NCBI RefSeq assembly: GCF_014843845.1
Contig: NZ_JHQS01000061.1
Span: 186,001-250,000 of the forward strand
From: Mesorhizobium amorphae
GTDB lineage: Bacteria > Pseudomonadota > Alphaproteobacteria > Rhizobiales > Rhizobiaceae
Direction: 5' to 3'
DNA: 64,000 nucleotides
Shown here in pieces: positions 8,615-17,715 of the stretch. The position numbers were made by a program, and so were the translations under genes. Under the pieces are notes generated by a model. The model made no database searches. It was not told where the DNA came from and worked only from the letters and a program-made list of their open reading frames with translations. How positions within the stretch are numbered: the stretch's first letter is position 1; each line of letters starts with the position of its first letter.

Positions 8615-9996
8615 ACTCCCTTGCCGCGGACGATGAGATCGAGGCCGTGCAGCCCCCGGCCATGCCGACCTTCAGGGAAGCAGTGCGGCTGTGGGCGAAG
8701 ATCGGCCTGCTCTCCTTTGGCGGGCCGGCCGGCCAGATCGCCCTGATGCACAAGGAACTGGTCGAGGAGCGCCGCTGGATCGGCGAGCAGCGCTTCCTGC
8801 ATGCGCTCAACTACTGCATGCTGCTGCCCGGTCCGGAGGCGCAGCAGCTCGCCATCTATATCGGCTGGCTGCTGCACCGGACCCTCGGCGGCCTTGTCGC
8901 CGGCACCTTGTTCGTGCTGCCGGGCGCCATCGTCATGCTCTGCCTCAGCAGCTTCTACATGCTCTACAATGACGCGCCGGTCGTCGAGGCGCTGTTCTTC
9001 GGCGTCAAGGCGGCGGTGCTGGCCGTCGTCGTCGAGGCCGTCATCCGCATCGGCAAGCGGGCACTGAAGAACCGGGTGATGGTGGCGATCGCGGTCGCCG
9101 CCTTCCTTGCCATCTATGTGGTCAAGCTGCCGTTTCCGCTCATCATCCTGGCAGCCGGGCTGACCGGCTGGATCGGCAATCGCTTTGCGCCGGTGCCGTT
9201 TTCCGGAGCGGCGCACGGCAAGGGCAACGCGCCTGACATTCGGGGAGTGGTCGACCTGATGTTCGAGCGCGGCGAACTCGACCATACAAGGCCAACGAGA
9301 TGGCACGCGCCGCGCACCGTCGCAACCTGGTTGCCGATCTGGCTCGGGCCGGTGGCGCTGATCGCGGCTCTGACCGGCTCGACCAGCGTCTGGACGCAGC
9401 TTGGCAGTTTCTTCAGCGTCATGGCGGTCGTCACCTTCGGCGGCGCCTACGCGGTTCTCGCCTATGTCGCGCAAGCGGCCGTCACTTCTTTCGGCTGGCT
9501 GGCGCCCGGCGAGATGGTCGACGGTCTCGGCCTCGCCGAAACGACGCCCGGGCCGCTCATCCTGGTGCTGCAGTTCGTCGGCTTCGTCGCCGCCTACCGC
9601 CACGCCGGCGCGATGAGCCCGCTCATCGCCGGATCGCTCGGATCGCTGCTGACGCTGTGGGTGACTTTCGTGCCCTGCTTCTTCTGGATTTTCCTCGGCG
9701 CGCCCTACATCGAGCAACTGCGGCAGAACAAGGCGCTCTCGGCAGCCCTCGGCGCGATCACCGCGGCCGTCGTCGGCGTGGTGATGAACCTTGCCTTGTG
9801 GTTCGCGCTGCATGTCGTCTTCGGCCAGGTGCGCAGCGTCGGCCTCGGGATGGAGATACCGGTGCTGTCCTCGCTGGACTGGCGTGCCGCGCTGCTGGCA
9901 GCCGCAGCGATGGTCGCCATGCTCAGGCTGAAGATCGGCATGCTGCCGACGCTGGCCGGATCGGCGCTGGCTGGATTGGCGCTGCAGGCACTGTGA
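8611..9996 (+). CDS. chrA: Chromate transporter ChrA
   Basis: A 461-residue membrane protein of the CHR family, which exports chromate from the cytoplasm. It has the duplicated two-domain form. Each half contains the characteristic glycine-rich motif: LLSFGGPAGQIALMH near residue 35 and VVTFGGAYAVLAYV near 275. It also has PGPEAQQLAIYIGWLLH and TPGPLILVLQFVGF in equivalent places. The start ATG 8611 overlaps the upstream stop (ATGA) and has GGAG nine bases before it. It forms an operon with the rhodanese-ChrB gene. Confidence 0.93.
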   Translation: MNSLAADDEIEAVQPPAMPTFREAVRLWAKIGLLSFGGPAGQIALMHKELVEERRWIGEQRFLHALNYCMLLPGPEAQQLAIYIGWLLHRTLGGLVAGTLFVLPGAIVMLCLSSFYMLYNDAPVVEALFFGVKAAVLAVVVEAVIRIGKRALKNRVMVAIAVAAFLAIYVVKLPFPLIILAAGLTGWIGNRFAPVPFSGAAHGKGNAPDIRGVVDLMFERGELDHTRPTRWHAPRTVATWLPIWLGPVALIAALTGSTSVWTQLGSFFSVMAVVTFGGAYAVLAYVAQAAVTSFGWLAPGEMVDGLGLAETTPGPLILVLQFVGFVAAYRHAGAMSPLIAGSLGSLLTLWVTFVPCFFWIFLGAPYIEQLRQNKALSAALGAITAAVVGVVMNLALWFALHVVFGQVRSVGLGMEIPVLSSLDWRAALLAAAAMVAMLRLKIGMLPTLAGSALAGLALQAL

Positions 9997-10161
9997 AGCC
10001 TGGCCCTTGAGGGCGTCACATCACTCTTGCCTGTAAGGCCGTCGATGCGCTCGCCGTCGCGTCGCAGCGCATCGTTTCGAAAAATGCGCATCGCCCCTGT
10101 TTACAATTGACATGTTAGTCTGATAGCACTGCCTGCAGATTGATTTCTGGAGAGCATTCTG

Positions 10162-11046
10162 GTGGCTTCGCGCTTTGGTCTTTCGGTTGCGCTTGCAACG
10201 CCCTTTCATGCGTCCGGGCAGATCGCGGTTCCCGCCATGGTCGCGCAGGCCAAGGCTTGCCTTGGCGCCGGCTGCAGCAGCGCGACGCTGTTCGGCACCA
10301 CCGGCGAGGGCGCTTCCCTGGGCACCGAAGAGCGGCGGACGATCATCGAGGCCATGCTCGCCGCCGGCATCCCGGCGCACCAGCTGGTCGCTGGCGTACT
10401 GGTCGACGCGGCCGAGGATGCGGCCGAACAGGCGCGTCATGCCCTGCAGCGCGGCGCCCGCAACATCCTTCTCGCGCCGCCTAGCTACTTCAAGAATGTC
10501 GGCGAGGACGGGCTGTTCGGATGGTTCGCCGCGGTCTTTGCCGCGCTCGGCCCGCTGGCGCGCGATGTCCTGCTCTACAACATCCCTTCCGTCACCATGG
10601 TACAGCTGCCGCTTGGTCTGATCGGCCGGCTGCGCGCCGCCTTTCCGGCCGTGGTCGCGGGGATCAAGGACTCAGGCGGCGACTGGAGCTACAGCGAGGC
10701 GCTGCTTGCCGCCCATGGCGACCTGGTGATCCTGATCGGCGACGAGCGGCATCTGGCGAGAAGCGTGCGCCAGGGTGGGCAGGGCGCCATTTCCGGTATG
10801 GCCAATTTCGTCACCGGCGAAATTCGCGCCATGGCGGTGGACGGTCGTGACGACCGCCGCGTCGAGAATTTCGTGCTCGAATTGCTCAAACATCCGGTCA
10901 CGCCGGCGGTGAAGGTGATGGTGGCGCGCAAGACTTGCGACGAAGGCTGGCTGGCTGTCCGCCCACCCTTGGAGCCGATAGGCGCGCAGGGCCGGCATCA
11001 GCTTGCCGCCGCCTATGACCGGCTGTTTGCGACAGAGCCGGCCTGA
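10162..11046 (+). CDS. Dihydrodipicolinate synthase / N-acetylneuraminate lyase family protein
   Basis: A 294-residue class I aldolase of the DapA/NanA family. The Schiff-base lysine is in AGIKDSGGDW, the catalytic tyrosine in LLYNIPS, and the carboxylate-binding loop is GTTGEGA. The start is GTG 10162, with GGAGA nine or so bases upstream. It heads an operon with a GntR regulator and a sugar-type ABC importer. That context favours a catabolic aldolase or dehydratase acting on an imported sugar acid or amino-acid derivative over lysine biosynthesis. A TTGACA at 10107-10112 could be a -35 element, but no good -10 follows it at the right distance. Confidence 0.85.
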   Translation: MASRFGLSVALATPFHASGQIAVPAMVAQAKACLGAGCSSATLFGTTGEGASLGTEERRTIIEAMLAAGIPAHQLVAGVLVDAAEDAAEQARHALQRGARNILLAPPSYFKNVGEDGLFGWFAAVFAALGPLARDVLLYNIPSVTMVQLPLGLIGRLRAAFPAVVAGIKDSGGDWSYSEALLAAHGDLVILIGDERHLARSVRQGGQGAISGMANFVTGEIRAMAVDGRDDRRVENFVLELLKHPVTPAVKVMVARKTCDEGWLAVRPPLEPIGAQGRHQLAAAYDRLFATEPA

Positions 11047-11065
11047 CCGGCAAAGGAAGCGCTGA

Positions 11066-11725
11066 ATGGACGACAGCAGCGAACCGGCAACCCTGAGGGA
11101 AAAGGCCTATGCCAGCTTCACGCGGCATCTTCTGGCGCGCGACCTCAGGCCCGGACAGTTTGTGTCGCAGCGCGAGCTGGTCGCTTTTACCGGACTGCCG
11201 CTTGGCGCCATTCGCGAGATCGTGCCGCGCCTCGAGGCCGAAGGGCTGCTGACGACCATCCCGCAGCGCGGCATGCAGATCGCGCATATCGACATCAACC
11301 TGATCCGCGAGGCCTTCCAGTTCCGTCTGTTCATGGAACGCGAGGCAGTCGCCCTGTTCACGGTCAACGCGCCCGATGCCGAGCTCGCCCGGCTAAGGCG
11401 CGAGCACGAGGAGATGCTGGCCCACGCTTTGGCACAGGCAGCGACGCCGGAGATGGAAGCAAAAGCGCAGACCATCGATTGGGCCATGCACGACACGTTC
11501 ATCGACGCGCTCGACAACGAGATCATTGCCAAGGCCTATCTGGTCAATTCGGTGAAGATCCGGCTGATCCACCAGGAGCGTTTCCGTATCGACGGCCGCG
11601 TCGTGCCGGTCATGCGCGAGCATCTGACGGTGATCGAAGCCATGGAAAGCCGCAATCCGCAGAAGGCGGTCGAGGCGATCAGCCAGCATATCGACAATGC
11701 ACGCCGGCTGGCGCTGCAAATCTGA
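11066..11725 (+). CDS. GntR-family transcriptional regulator (FCD domain)
   Basis: A 219-residue regulator. Residues 10-80 form the winged helix-turn-helix of GntR proteins (SQRELVAFTGLPLGAIREIVPRL, then a GLL...PQRGMQ wing). Residues 95-215 form the all-helical FCD effector domain, with metal/ligand-type histidines (HDTF, HLTV, QHID). AAGGA about ten bases before ATG 11066 supports the start. It lies 19 bases after the aldolase gene and ahead of the transporter genes, so it probably controls its own operon in response to the transported compound. Confidence 0.9.
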   Translation: MDDSSEPATLREKAYASFTRHLLARDLRPGQFVSQRELVAFTGLPLGAIREIVPRLEAEGLLTTIPQRGMQIAHIDINLIREAFQFRLFMEREAVALFTVNAPDAELARLRREHEEMLAHALAQAATPEMEAKAQTIDWAMHDTFIDALDNEIIAKAYLVNSVKIRLIHQERFRIDGRVVPVMREHLTVIEAMESRNPQKAVEAISQHIDNARRLALQI

Positions 11726-11787
11726 GGAAACATCAGCCGCGCCGCAACCGCGGCGCAACCCACAACGACAGCAAACGGGAGGAAGAA

Positions 11788-13125
11788 ATGTCGTCCAATC
11801 TGTTCAACCCAACCAGGAGGCAACTCCTCGCAGGAACCGCGGCACTCGCCGCCGCCGGCCTTGCCGGCCTGCGCCCGGGATTTGCCGCCGGCGTCGACTG
11901 GAAGCGCTTTGCCGGCACCACGCTCGACGTCAATCTGGTGAAGAGCCCGCGCAGCGACACGCTGATAAAGTATCTCGCCGAGTTCGAGGAACTGACCGGC
12001 ATCAAGGTCAATGCCGAGGCGACGCCCGAGCAGCAGCAGCGCCAGAAGACGGTGATCGAGCTCAGCTCCGGCAGACCGAGCTTCGATGTCGTGCATTTGA
12101 GCTACCATGTACAGAAGCGTCAGTTCGAGAAGGGCGGCTGGCTGGCCGACATCTCTGGCTATCTCAAGGATGCCACGCTCACCGATCCGGCGCTGGTCGA
12201 AAGCGACTTCGCCGATGCCGGCATGGTGTTCGCCAAGGACGGGCAGGGCGCGCTGCGCTCGCTGCCTTTCTCCGTCGATTACTGGATCCTCTACTGGAAC
12301 AAGGAACTGTTCGAAGCCAAGGGGCTCAAATACCCCGAAACCTTCGAGCAATTGGTGGCCGCGGCCGAGGCGCTGATCGACCCGTCGACCAACACCTACG
12401 GCTTCGTTGCCCGCGGGCTCAAGAACGCCAACACGCCGGTGTGGACGTCGCTGATGCTCGGCTACGACATGACGCCGCTCGACGCCGAGGGCAAGCTTCG
12501 CACCACCTCGCCGGAGGCGGTCGAGGCCGCCAGCCTCTACCAGCGGCTGATGACCAAGGCTGCTCCTCCCGGCGTCACCGGGTTCAACTGGGCCGAGGCG
12601 CAGTCCGCCTTCCTGCAGGGCAAGATCGGCATGTGGTTCGACGGCGTCGGCTTTGCCCCGCCGATGGAGAACCCCGAGAAATCGCGGGTGGTCGGCAAGG
12701 TCGGCTACGGCGTCATGCCCAAGGGCCCCAAGGCGCACGCCTCGGGCACCTTCGGCGACGGCATCGGCGTGACGGCGGCGAGCGAGAAGAAGGAGGCTGC
12801 CTATCTGTTCTGTCAGTGGGCGGTGTCGCCGGCCATGGGCGCGCGGCTGCTACAGGCCGGCGCCGGCGTGCCGTTCCGCAAATCGGTGCTGGAAGATCCC
12901 AAGGTGCGCGAGGGCGTCACCATGCCGGCGAGCTGGCTCGATGCCGTCGTCGGCTCCGGCAATGTCAGCCGGCTGGCGCTGCCGGTCATCATCCCGGTCA
13001 CAGAGTTCCGCGACATCTATGGCGTGGCGCTGAGCAACATGATCGCCGGCGCCGATCCGGCGGAGGAGCTGAAGAAGGCCACCGAGCAGTTCCAGCCGGT
13101 GCTCGACAGGAGCGAGCAGGGCTGA
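11788..13125 (+). CDS. Sugar-type ABC transporter substrate-binding protein
   Basis: A 445-residue extracellular binding protein of family 1 (maltose/glycerol-3-phosphate type). The N-terminus carries a twin-arginine signal (TRRQLLAG, then an alanine-rich core ending about residue 33). Motifs such as YWILYWNKELFEAKGLKYP and the KIGMWFDG region are typical of the family. GGGAGG sits just upstream of ATG 11788; the frame is open far upstream but overlaps the GntR gene there. The stop overlaps the next gene's ATG (TGATG). Confidence 0.92.
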   Translation: MSSNLFNPTRRQLLAGTAALAAAGLAGLRPGFAAGVDWKRFAGTTLDVNLVKSPRSDTLIKYLAEFEELTGIKVNAEATPEQQQRQKTVIELSSGRPSFDVVHLSYHVQKRQFEKGGWLADISGYLKDATLTDPALVESDFADAGMVFAKDGQGALRSLPFSVDYWILYWNKELFEAKGLKYPETFEQLVAAAEALIDPSTNTYGFVARGLKNANTPVWTSLMLGYDMTPLDAEGKLRTTSPEAVEAASLYQRLMTKAAPPGVTGFNWAEAQSAFLQGKIGMWFDGVGFAPPMENPEKSRVVGKVGYGVMPKGPKAHASGTFGDGIGVTAASEKKEAAYLFCQWAVSPAMGARLLQAGAGVPFRKSVLEDPKVREGVTMPASWLDAVVGSGNVSRLALPVIIPVTEFRDIYGVALSNMIAGADPAEELKKATEQFQPVLDRSEQG

Positions 13126-14063
13126 TGTCCGCAACCACCCCAGAACAGGCCGGGGTGACGATTGAAGTCATGGACGGGAGCCAGACGGTACGGCTGGCTC
13201 CCAACTACTGGCCCTTCGTCGTGCCGGCACTCGTCGTCGTCGGCGCCGTGATCGTCTTTCCCTGGGCCTTCACGCTATGGATGAGCGTCAACAGCTGGAC
13301 GCTCGGCCAGTCGCGGAGCTTTGCCGGCGCGGAAAACTATCTGCGCCTGGCGAGCGATCCGCGCTTCTGGGAATCGCTGTGGCACACCTTGACCTACACG
13401 TTCCTGTCGGTCGTCGCGCCGATGTTCTTCGGCACCGTCGCTGCCCTGATCTTCGACGCGAAGTTTCCGCTGCGCGGCCTGTTGCGTGGCGTCTTCGTGA
13501 TGCCGATGATGGCGACGCCGGTAGCCGTGGCGCTGGTCTGGACGATGATGTTCCATCCGCAGCTTGGCGTGCTCAACTACCTTCTGTCGCTGGTCGGCAT
13601 CCCGGCCCAGGAATGGATTTTCAACGCCAACACCGTCATCCCGTCGCTGGTCGCGGTCGAGACCTGGCAGTGGACGCCGCTGGTGATGCTGATCGTGCTG
13701 GGCGGGCTGGCCTCGGTGCCGCGCGAACCGTTCGAAAGTGCCGAGATCGACGGCGCCAATGCTTGGCAGCAGTTCCGCTACCTGACCTTGCCGATGATCG
13801 CGCCGTTCCTGATGATTGCGATGATCATCCGTACCATCGATGCGCTGAAGAGCTTCGACATCATCTACGCCATGACCCAGGGCGGGCCGGGCACGGCGTC
13901 GGAGACCATCAACATCTATCTCTACAACACCGCCTTCTCCTACTACGACATCGGCTACGGCTCGGCCATGGCCGTGGTGTTCTTCATCGTCATCGTGGCG
14001 CTGTCCTTCATCCTGTTGATGCTGCGCCAGCGTTCGCAATGGATCGATCAGGAGGGCAAATAG
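13125..14063 (+). CDS. Sugar-type ABC transporter permease (MalF/UgpA class)
   Basis: A 312-residue membrane protein with six predicted helices and the EAA loop SAEIDGANAWQQF followed by LTLP, as in MalF/UgpA-type permeases. The start ATG 13125 shares one base with the stop of the binding-protein gene, so translation is coupled. The long open frame upstream in the same phase is an accident of high G+C content and overlaps the binding protein. It pairs with the second permease that begins right after its stop. Confidence 0.92.
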   Translation: MSATTPEQAGVTIEVMDGSQTVRLAPNYWPFVVPALVVVGAVIVFPWAFTLWMSVNSWTLGQSRSFAGAENYLRLASDPRFWESLWHTLTYTFLSVVAPMFFGTVAALIFDAKFPLRGLLRGVFVMPMMATPVAVALVWTMMFHPQLGVLNYLLSLVGIPAQEWIFNANTVIPSLVAVETWQWTPLVMLIVLGGLASVPREPFESAEIDGANAWQQFRYLTLPMIAPFLMIAMIIRTIDALKSFDIIYAMTQGGPGTASETINIYLYNTAFSYYDIGYGSAMAVVFFIVIVALSFILLMLRQRSQWIDQEGK

Positions 14064-14885
14064 ATGAGCTCACGACTGCTCAACCAGATTGGGCTGTTCT
14101 TCGCGGCCCTGGTCATCGTCTCGCCGGCGATCCTGTTCTTCCTCTGGATGATCTCGCTGTCGCTGAAATTCGAGATCGACAACGGCGCCTATCCGCCGGT
14201 CCTGATCCCTGAACATCTCGCCTGGTCGAACTATGCAAAGGTGTTCGAGGAAAACAACTTCCTGCTCTATTTCTGGAATTCGGTCCTGGTGACCGGCACG
14301 GCGACGCTGCTGGCGCTGCTGATCGGCGTGCCGGCCGGCTATGGCATCGCCCGGCTCAAGGCCGAGAGGTCGGCCGTCGTTATCATGATCGCCCGCATGA
14401 CGCCGGGGCTTTCCTATCTGATCCCGCTGTTCCTGCTGTTCCAGTGGATCGGCATCCTCGGCACGCTTTGGCCGCAGATCATCATCCATCTGGTGGTGAC
14501 CGTGCCGATCGTGGTCTGGGTGATGATCGGCTATTTCGAGACGACGCCAATGGAGCTGGAGGAAGCGGCCAACATCGATGGCGCCAGCTCCTGGCAGGTG
14601 TTCCGGCTGGTCGCGCTGCCGATCGCCAAGCCGGGCATCGTCGTCGCCTTCATCCTGTCGGTCATCTTCTCGTGGAACAATTTCGTCTTCGGCGTGGTGC
14701 TCGCCAGCCGTGAGACGCGGACCTTGCCGGTCGCCGTCTACAACATGCTTTCCTACGAACAGGTGAGCTGGGGGCCGCTGGCCGCCGCCGCGCTGGTGGT
14801 GACGCTGCCGGTGCTGGTGCTGACCATGTTCGCGCAAAGGCAGATCGTCGCGGGGCTGACCGCCGGCGCCGTCAAGGGCGGCTGA
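14064..14885 (+). CDS. Sugar-type ABC transporter permease (MalG/UgpE class)
   Basis: A 273-residue membrane protein with six predicted helices and the EAA loop EEAANIDGASSWQVF. It is a MalG/UgpE-class inner-membrane permease that would form a heterodimer with the preceding gene product. Its ATG follows the upstream TAG with no gap. A 41-base gap separates it from the ATPase gene. Confidence 0.92.
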   Translation: MSSRLLNQIGLFFAALVIVSPAILFFLWMISLSLKFEIDNGAYPPVLIPEHLAWSNYAKVFEENNFLLYFWNSVLVTGTATLLALLIGVPAGYGIARLKAERSAVVIMIARMTPGLSYLIPLFLLFQWIGILGTLWPQIIIHLVVTVPIVVWVMIGYFETTPMELEEAANIDGASSWQVFRLVALPIAKPGIVVAFILSVIFSWNNFVFGVVLASRETRTLPVAVYNMLSYEQVSWGPLAAAALVVTLPVLVLTMFAQRQIVAGLTAGAVKGG

Positions 14886-14926
14886 GGCGTGGCCCGAGCG
14901 GACATTACTCTTTCTGGAGGAATCCA

Positions 14927-15985
<1,059 letters not shown>

Positions 15986-15993
15986 CCGGGACG

Positions 15994-16128
15994 GTCACGC
16001 ACAACGGTTATGTTCCAGCCCTCGTACTGGATAGCGGGGAAACGCTGACAGAAAATGTCGCTGTCCTCGATTGGGTCGCGTCCCAATACCCGGCGCTGGG
16101 AGTGAAGGGCCGTTGGGCCGCCATGCGG
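15994..16128 (+). pseudogene. Glutathione S-transferase remnant
   Basis: In the frame starting at 15994 the plus strand reads HNGYVPALVLDSGETLTE followed by NVAVLDWVASQYP. This is very like the middle of the thioredoxin-fold domain of glutathione S-transferases (the cis-Pro segment VPAL, the glutathione-contacting E-[ST/N] pair, then the helix before the linker). No start codon or C-terminal helical domain is present. The match fades by about 16128, six bases before the cyclase gene's end on the other strand. It is read as a truncated leftover at the edge of the following operon. Confidence 0.6.
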
Positions 16129-16133
16129 GCCGA

Positions 16134-17204
16134 TCAGGCCCGGAGTCGCCACATTCGCACACGACCTGTACCACGCAATTCCGTTTCCGCGAGTGGGTCG
16201 CAAGCAAAATTTGGTCCAAGCAGTTCGCGGGTTGCATCCGAAACACGGATTTCATCGGGCTCCGCGGAAGTTTGAATACGTGAGGCGAGATTAACGGTGT
16301 CGCCCCACAGGTCATAGGCAAACCGCCTATTGCCTATGACGCCCGCGACGATTGGTCCTGAGTGAATTCCAATTCTCAGTCTTAGCGGTTCTCCTGCGAA
16401 GCGTTCGCGCTTACCCGCCTTCCGCAGTTCAAGTGCATAGTGCGCAAGGGCTTCCGCATGATCGGATCGCGCGGTGGGCAGGCCGGCGACCACCATCACA
16501 CAATCGCCGATTGTCTTGATTTTTTCGCAGCCGTATAGTTCCGAGAGCAGATCCGCCGCCTTGAAGAAGTAATTTAGAATAGCGAGCGTCGTCACGGCTC
16601 CGACGCTCCGCGCTCTTTCCGTAAAACCGACGATGTCGGCAAAAAGCACACTCACCTCAGCGTGGTTGTCTGCAATTTGTTCCTGTGCTTTTAACCGCTC
16701 CGCGATCGACGCCGGAAGAATGTTGAGGAGCAGGGTTTCGGCGCGCTGGTATTCACGCGACAATCCCTCTTGGCTCTCCCTCAACGCCTCGTTTGTCGAT
16801 TGTAATTTCTCGTTGAGTTGACGCTCCCTCTCTTGCAGGAGCGTCATTTCATAAGCCTTCTGTTGAAGCCGCTGCCTATTGTCGCGCTCGGCAGTGGCGT
16901 CAAGAAAGAGCAGCCACACGCAGGCATTGTCGCCAAAAAGATGAAGGTCCGCGACACGCCCGCTGGGCAGTTCGACCATGGCCATATGATATGGAAGCTC
17001 GGGGCAAGGCAGCAAACCTTCCATGAATTCAAGCTGATCGGCAACAGGCTTACCAATGCGAAGTGATGAGAGTCCGTAATGCTTAACGTTGCCGCCCTTC
17101 GCAGCTAGGCAAAGCTGGGCGTCAATTTTCAGATATGCGACAGAGTGCTCATTGTAGAAGAAATTGTAAATCCAGCTTCTGACTTCTCTTGGCAATCCAG
17201 GCAT
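16134..17204 (-). CDS. Class III adenylate cyclase with N-terminal sensor region (GTPase operon)
   Basis: A 356-residue protein and the last gene of a four-gene operon. Residues 1-105 look like a PAS-type or haem-NO-associated sensor region, 106-155 form a charged coiled coil, and 158-172 (LLLNILPASIAERLK) is the linker typical of receptor cyclases. The cyclase domain runs from about 183 to 350. Catalytic residues appear complete: metal-binding Asp190 (LFADIVG) and Asp234 (TIGD), adenine-selecting Lys230 and Asp298, and transition-state Asn305 and Arg309 (VNLASR). It starts 3 bases after the small GTPase stop. No signal peptide or membrane helix is seen, so it should be cytoplasmic and make cAMP. 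Control by the GTPase is inferred from the operon only. Confidence 0.9.
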   Translation of the reverse strand: MPGLPREVRSWIYNFFYNEHSVAYLKIDAQLCLAAKGGNVKHYGLSSLRIGKPVADQLEFMEGLLPCPELPYHMAMVELPSGRVADLHLFGDNACVWLLFLDATAERDNRQRLQQKAYEMTLLQERERQLNEKLQSTNEALRESQEGLSREYQRAETLLLNILPASIAERLKAQEQIADNHAEVSVLFADIVGFTERARSVGAVTTLAILNYFFKAADLLSELYGCEKIKTIGDCVMVVAGLPTARSDHAEALAHYALELRKAGKRERFAGEPLRLRIGIHSGPIVAGVIGNRRFAYDLWGDTVNLASRIQTSAEPDEIRVSDATRELLGPNFACDPLAETELRGTGRVRMWRLRA

Positions 17205-17207
17205 GGT

Positions 17208-17699
17208 CTATTCAGTGACCATCGAAGCAAGCTGGCGAAACGCATCATCAACATATTCACCAGAAAGCGCACTTGTTAGATAGATTTGCCATCCACGTTG
17301 CCTGAGTTCGTCAATCTCACTATCCGATATTGCCCACCGATCGGCCAGATCGGATTTGTTGAATAACAATACAAACGGCATAGCGCCGAATTCGGCCTCG
17401 GCCCGCTCGCGCAGCGTGAGCGCCACGGAAAGAGTGGCGGCGCGGGTTCCATCGACGACAAGCACCAGCCCGGCTGCACCTCGAACATAGCTGACGCGAA
17501 ATGAGCCGATATCGTCTTCGCCGGCCAGATCCCACAATATCAGATCCACGGTTTTGTCCGGGAGTGCGACGCTCTTCTTGTCGATTTTCACTCCCACCGT
17601 GGTCAAGTAGTTTTCTGAAAAGATGCTTTGCACAAACCTGCGTACCAGGCTCGTCTTTCCGACAGCGAACCCGCCTAGCATGCAGATCTTTTTTTGCAA
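17208..17699 (-). CDS. Ras/Rab-like small GTPase
   Basis: A 163-residue GTPase of the Ras superfamily. P-loop GGFAVGKT is at residues 9-16, a switch I threonine lies near 33-34 (YLTTVG), the DxxG switch II is DLAGE at 57-61, the guanine motif NKSD is at 114-117, and TSA near 141 gives the last motif. The residue after DxxG is Glu where Ras/Rab proteins have catalytic Gln. There is no C-terminal cysteine for lipidation. The start is TTG 17699 with GGAG nine bases upstream; the next in-frame ATG would fall against the P-loop. It lies between the OmpA-type protein and the cyclase. A switch function linking them is inferred. Confidence 0.88.
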   Translation of the reverse strand: MQKKICMLGGFAVGKTSLVRRFVQSIFSENYLTTVGVKIDKKSVALPDKTVDLILWDLAGEDDIGSFRVSYVRGAAGLVLVVDGTRAATLSVALTLRERAEAEFGAMPFVLLFNKSDLADRWAISDSEIDELRQRGWQIYLTSALSGEYVDDAFRQLASMVTE

Positions 17700-17715
17700 C
17701 GTCCTGGGCTCCGCA

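Noticed and set aside
8536..9813. 425-codon minus-strand open frame opposite chrA
   Set aside because: It is rich in Arg, Asp and His with no domain; chrA on the plus strand is unmistakable.
11479..11787. N-terminal extension of the sugar binding protein
   Set aside because: It lies inside the GntR gene; the ribosome-binding site and Tat signal place the start at 11788.
11697..13124. 476-codon extension of the first sugar permease
   Set aside because: It is out of frame with the binding-protein gene that occupies the same DNA; the coupled ATG at 13125 is the sensible start.
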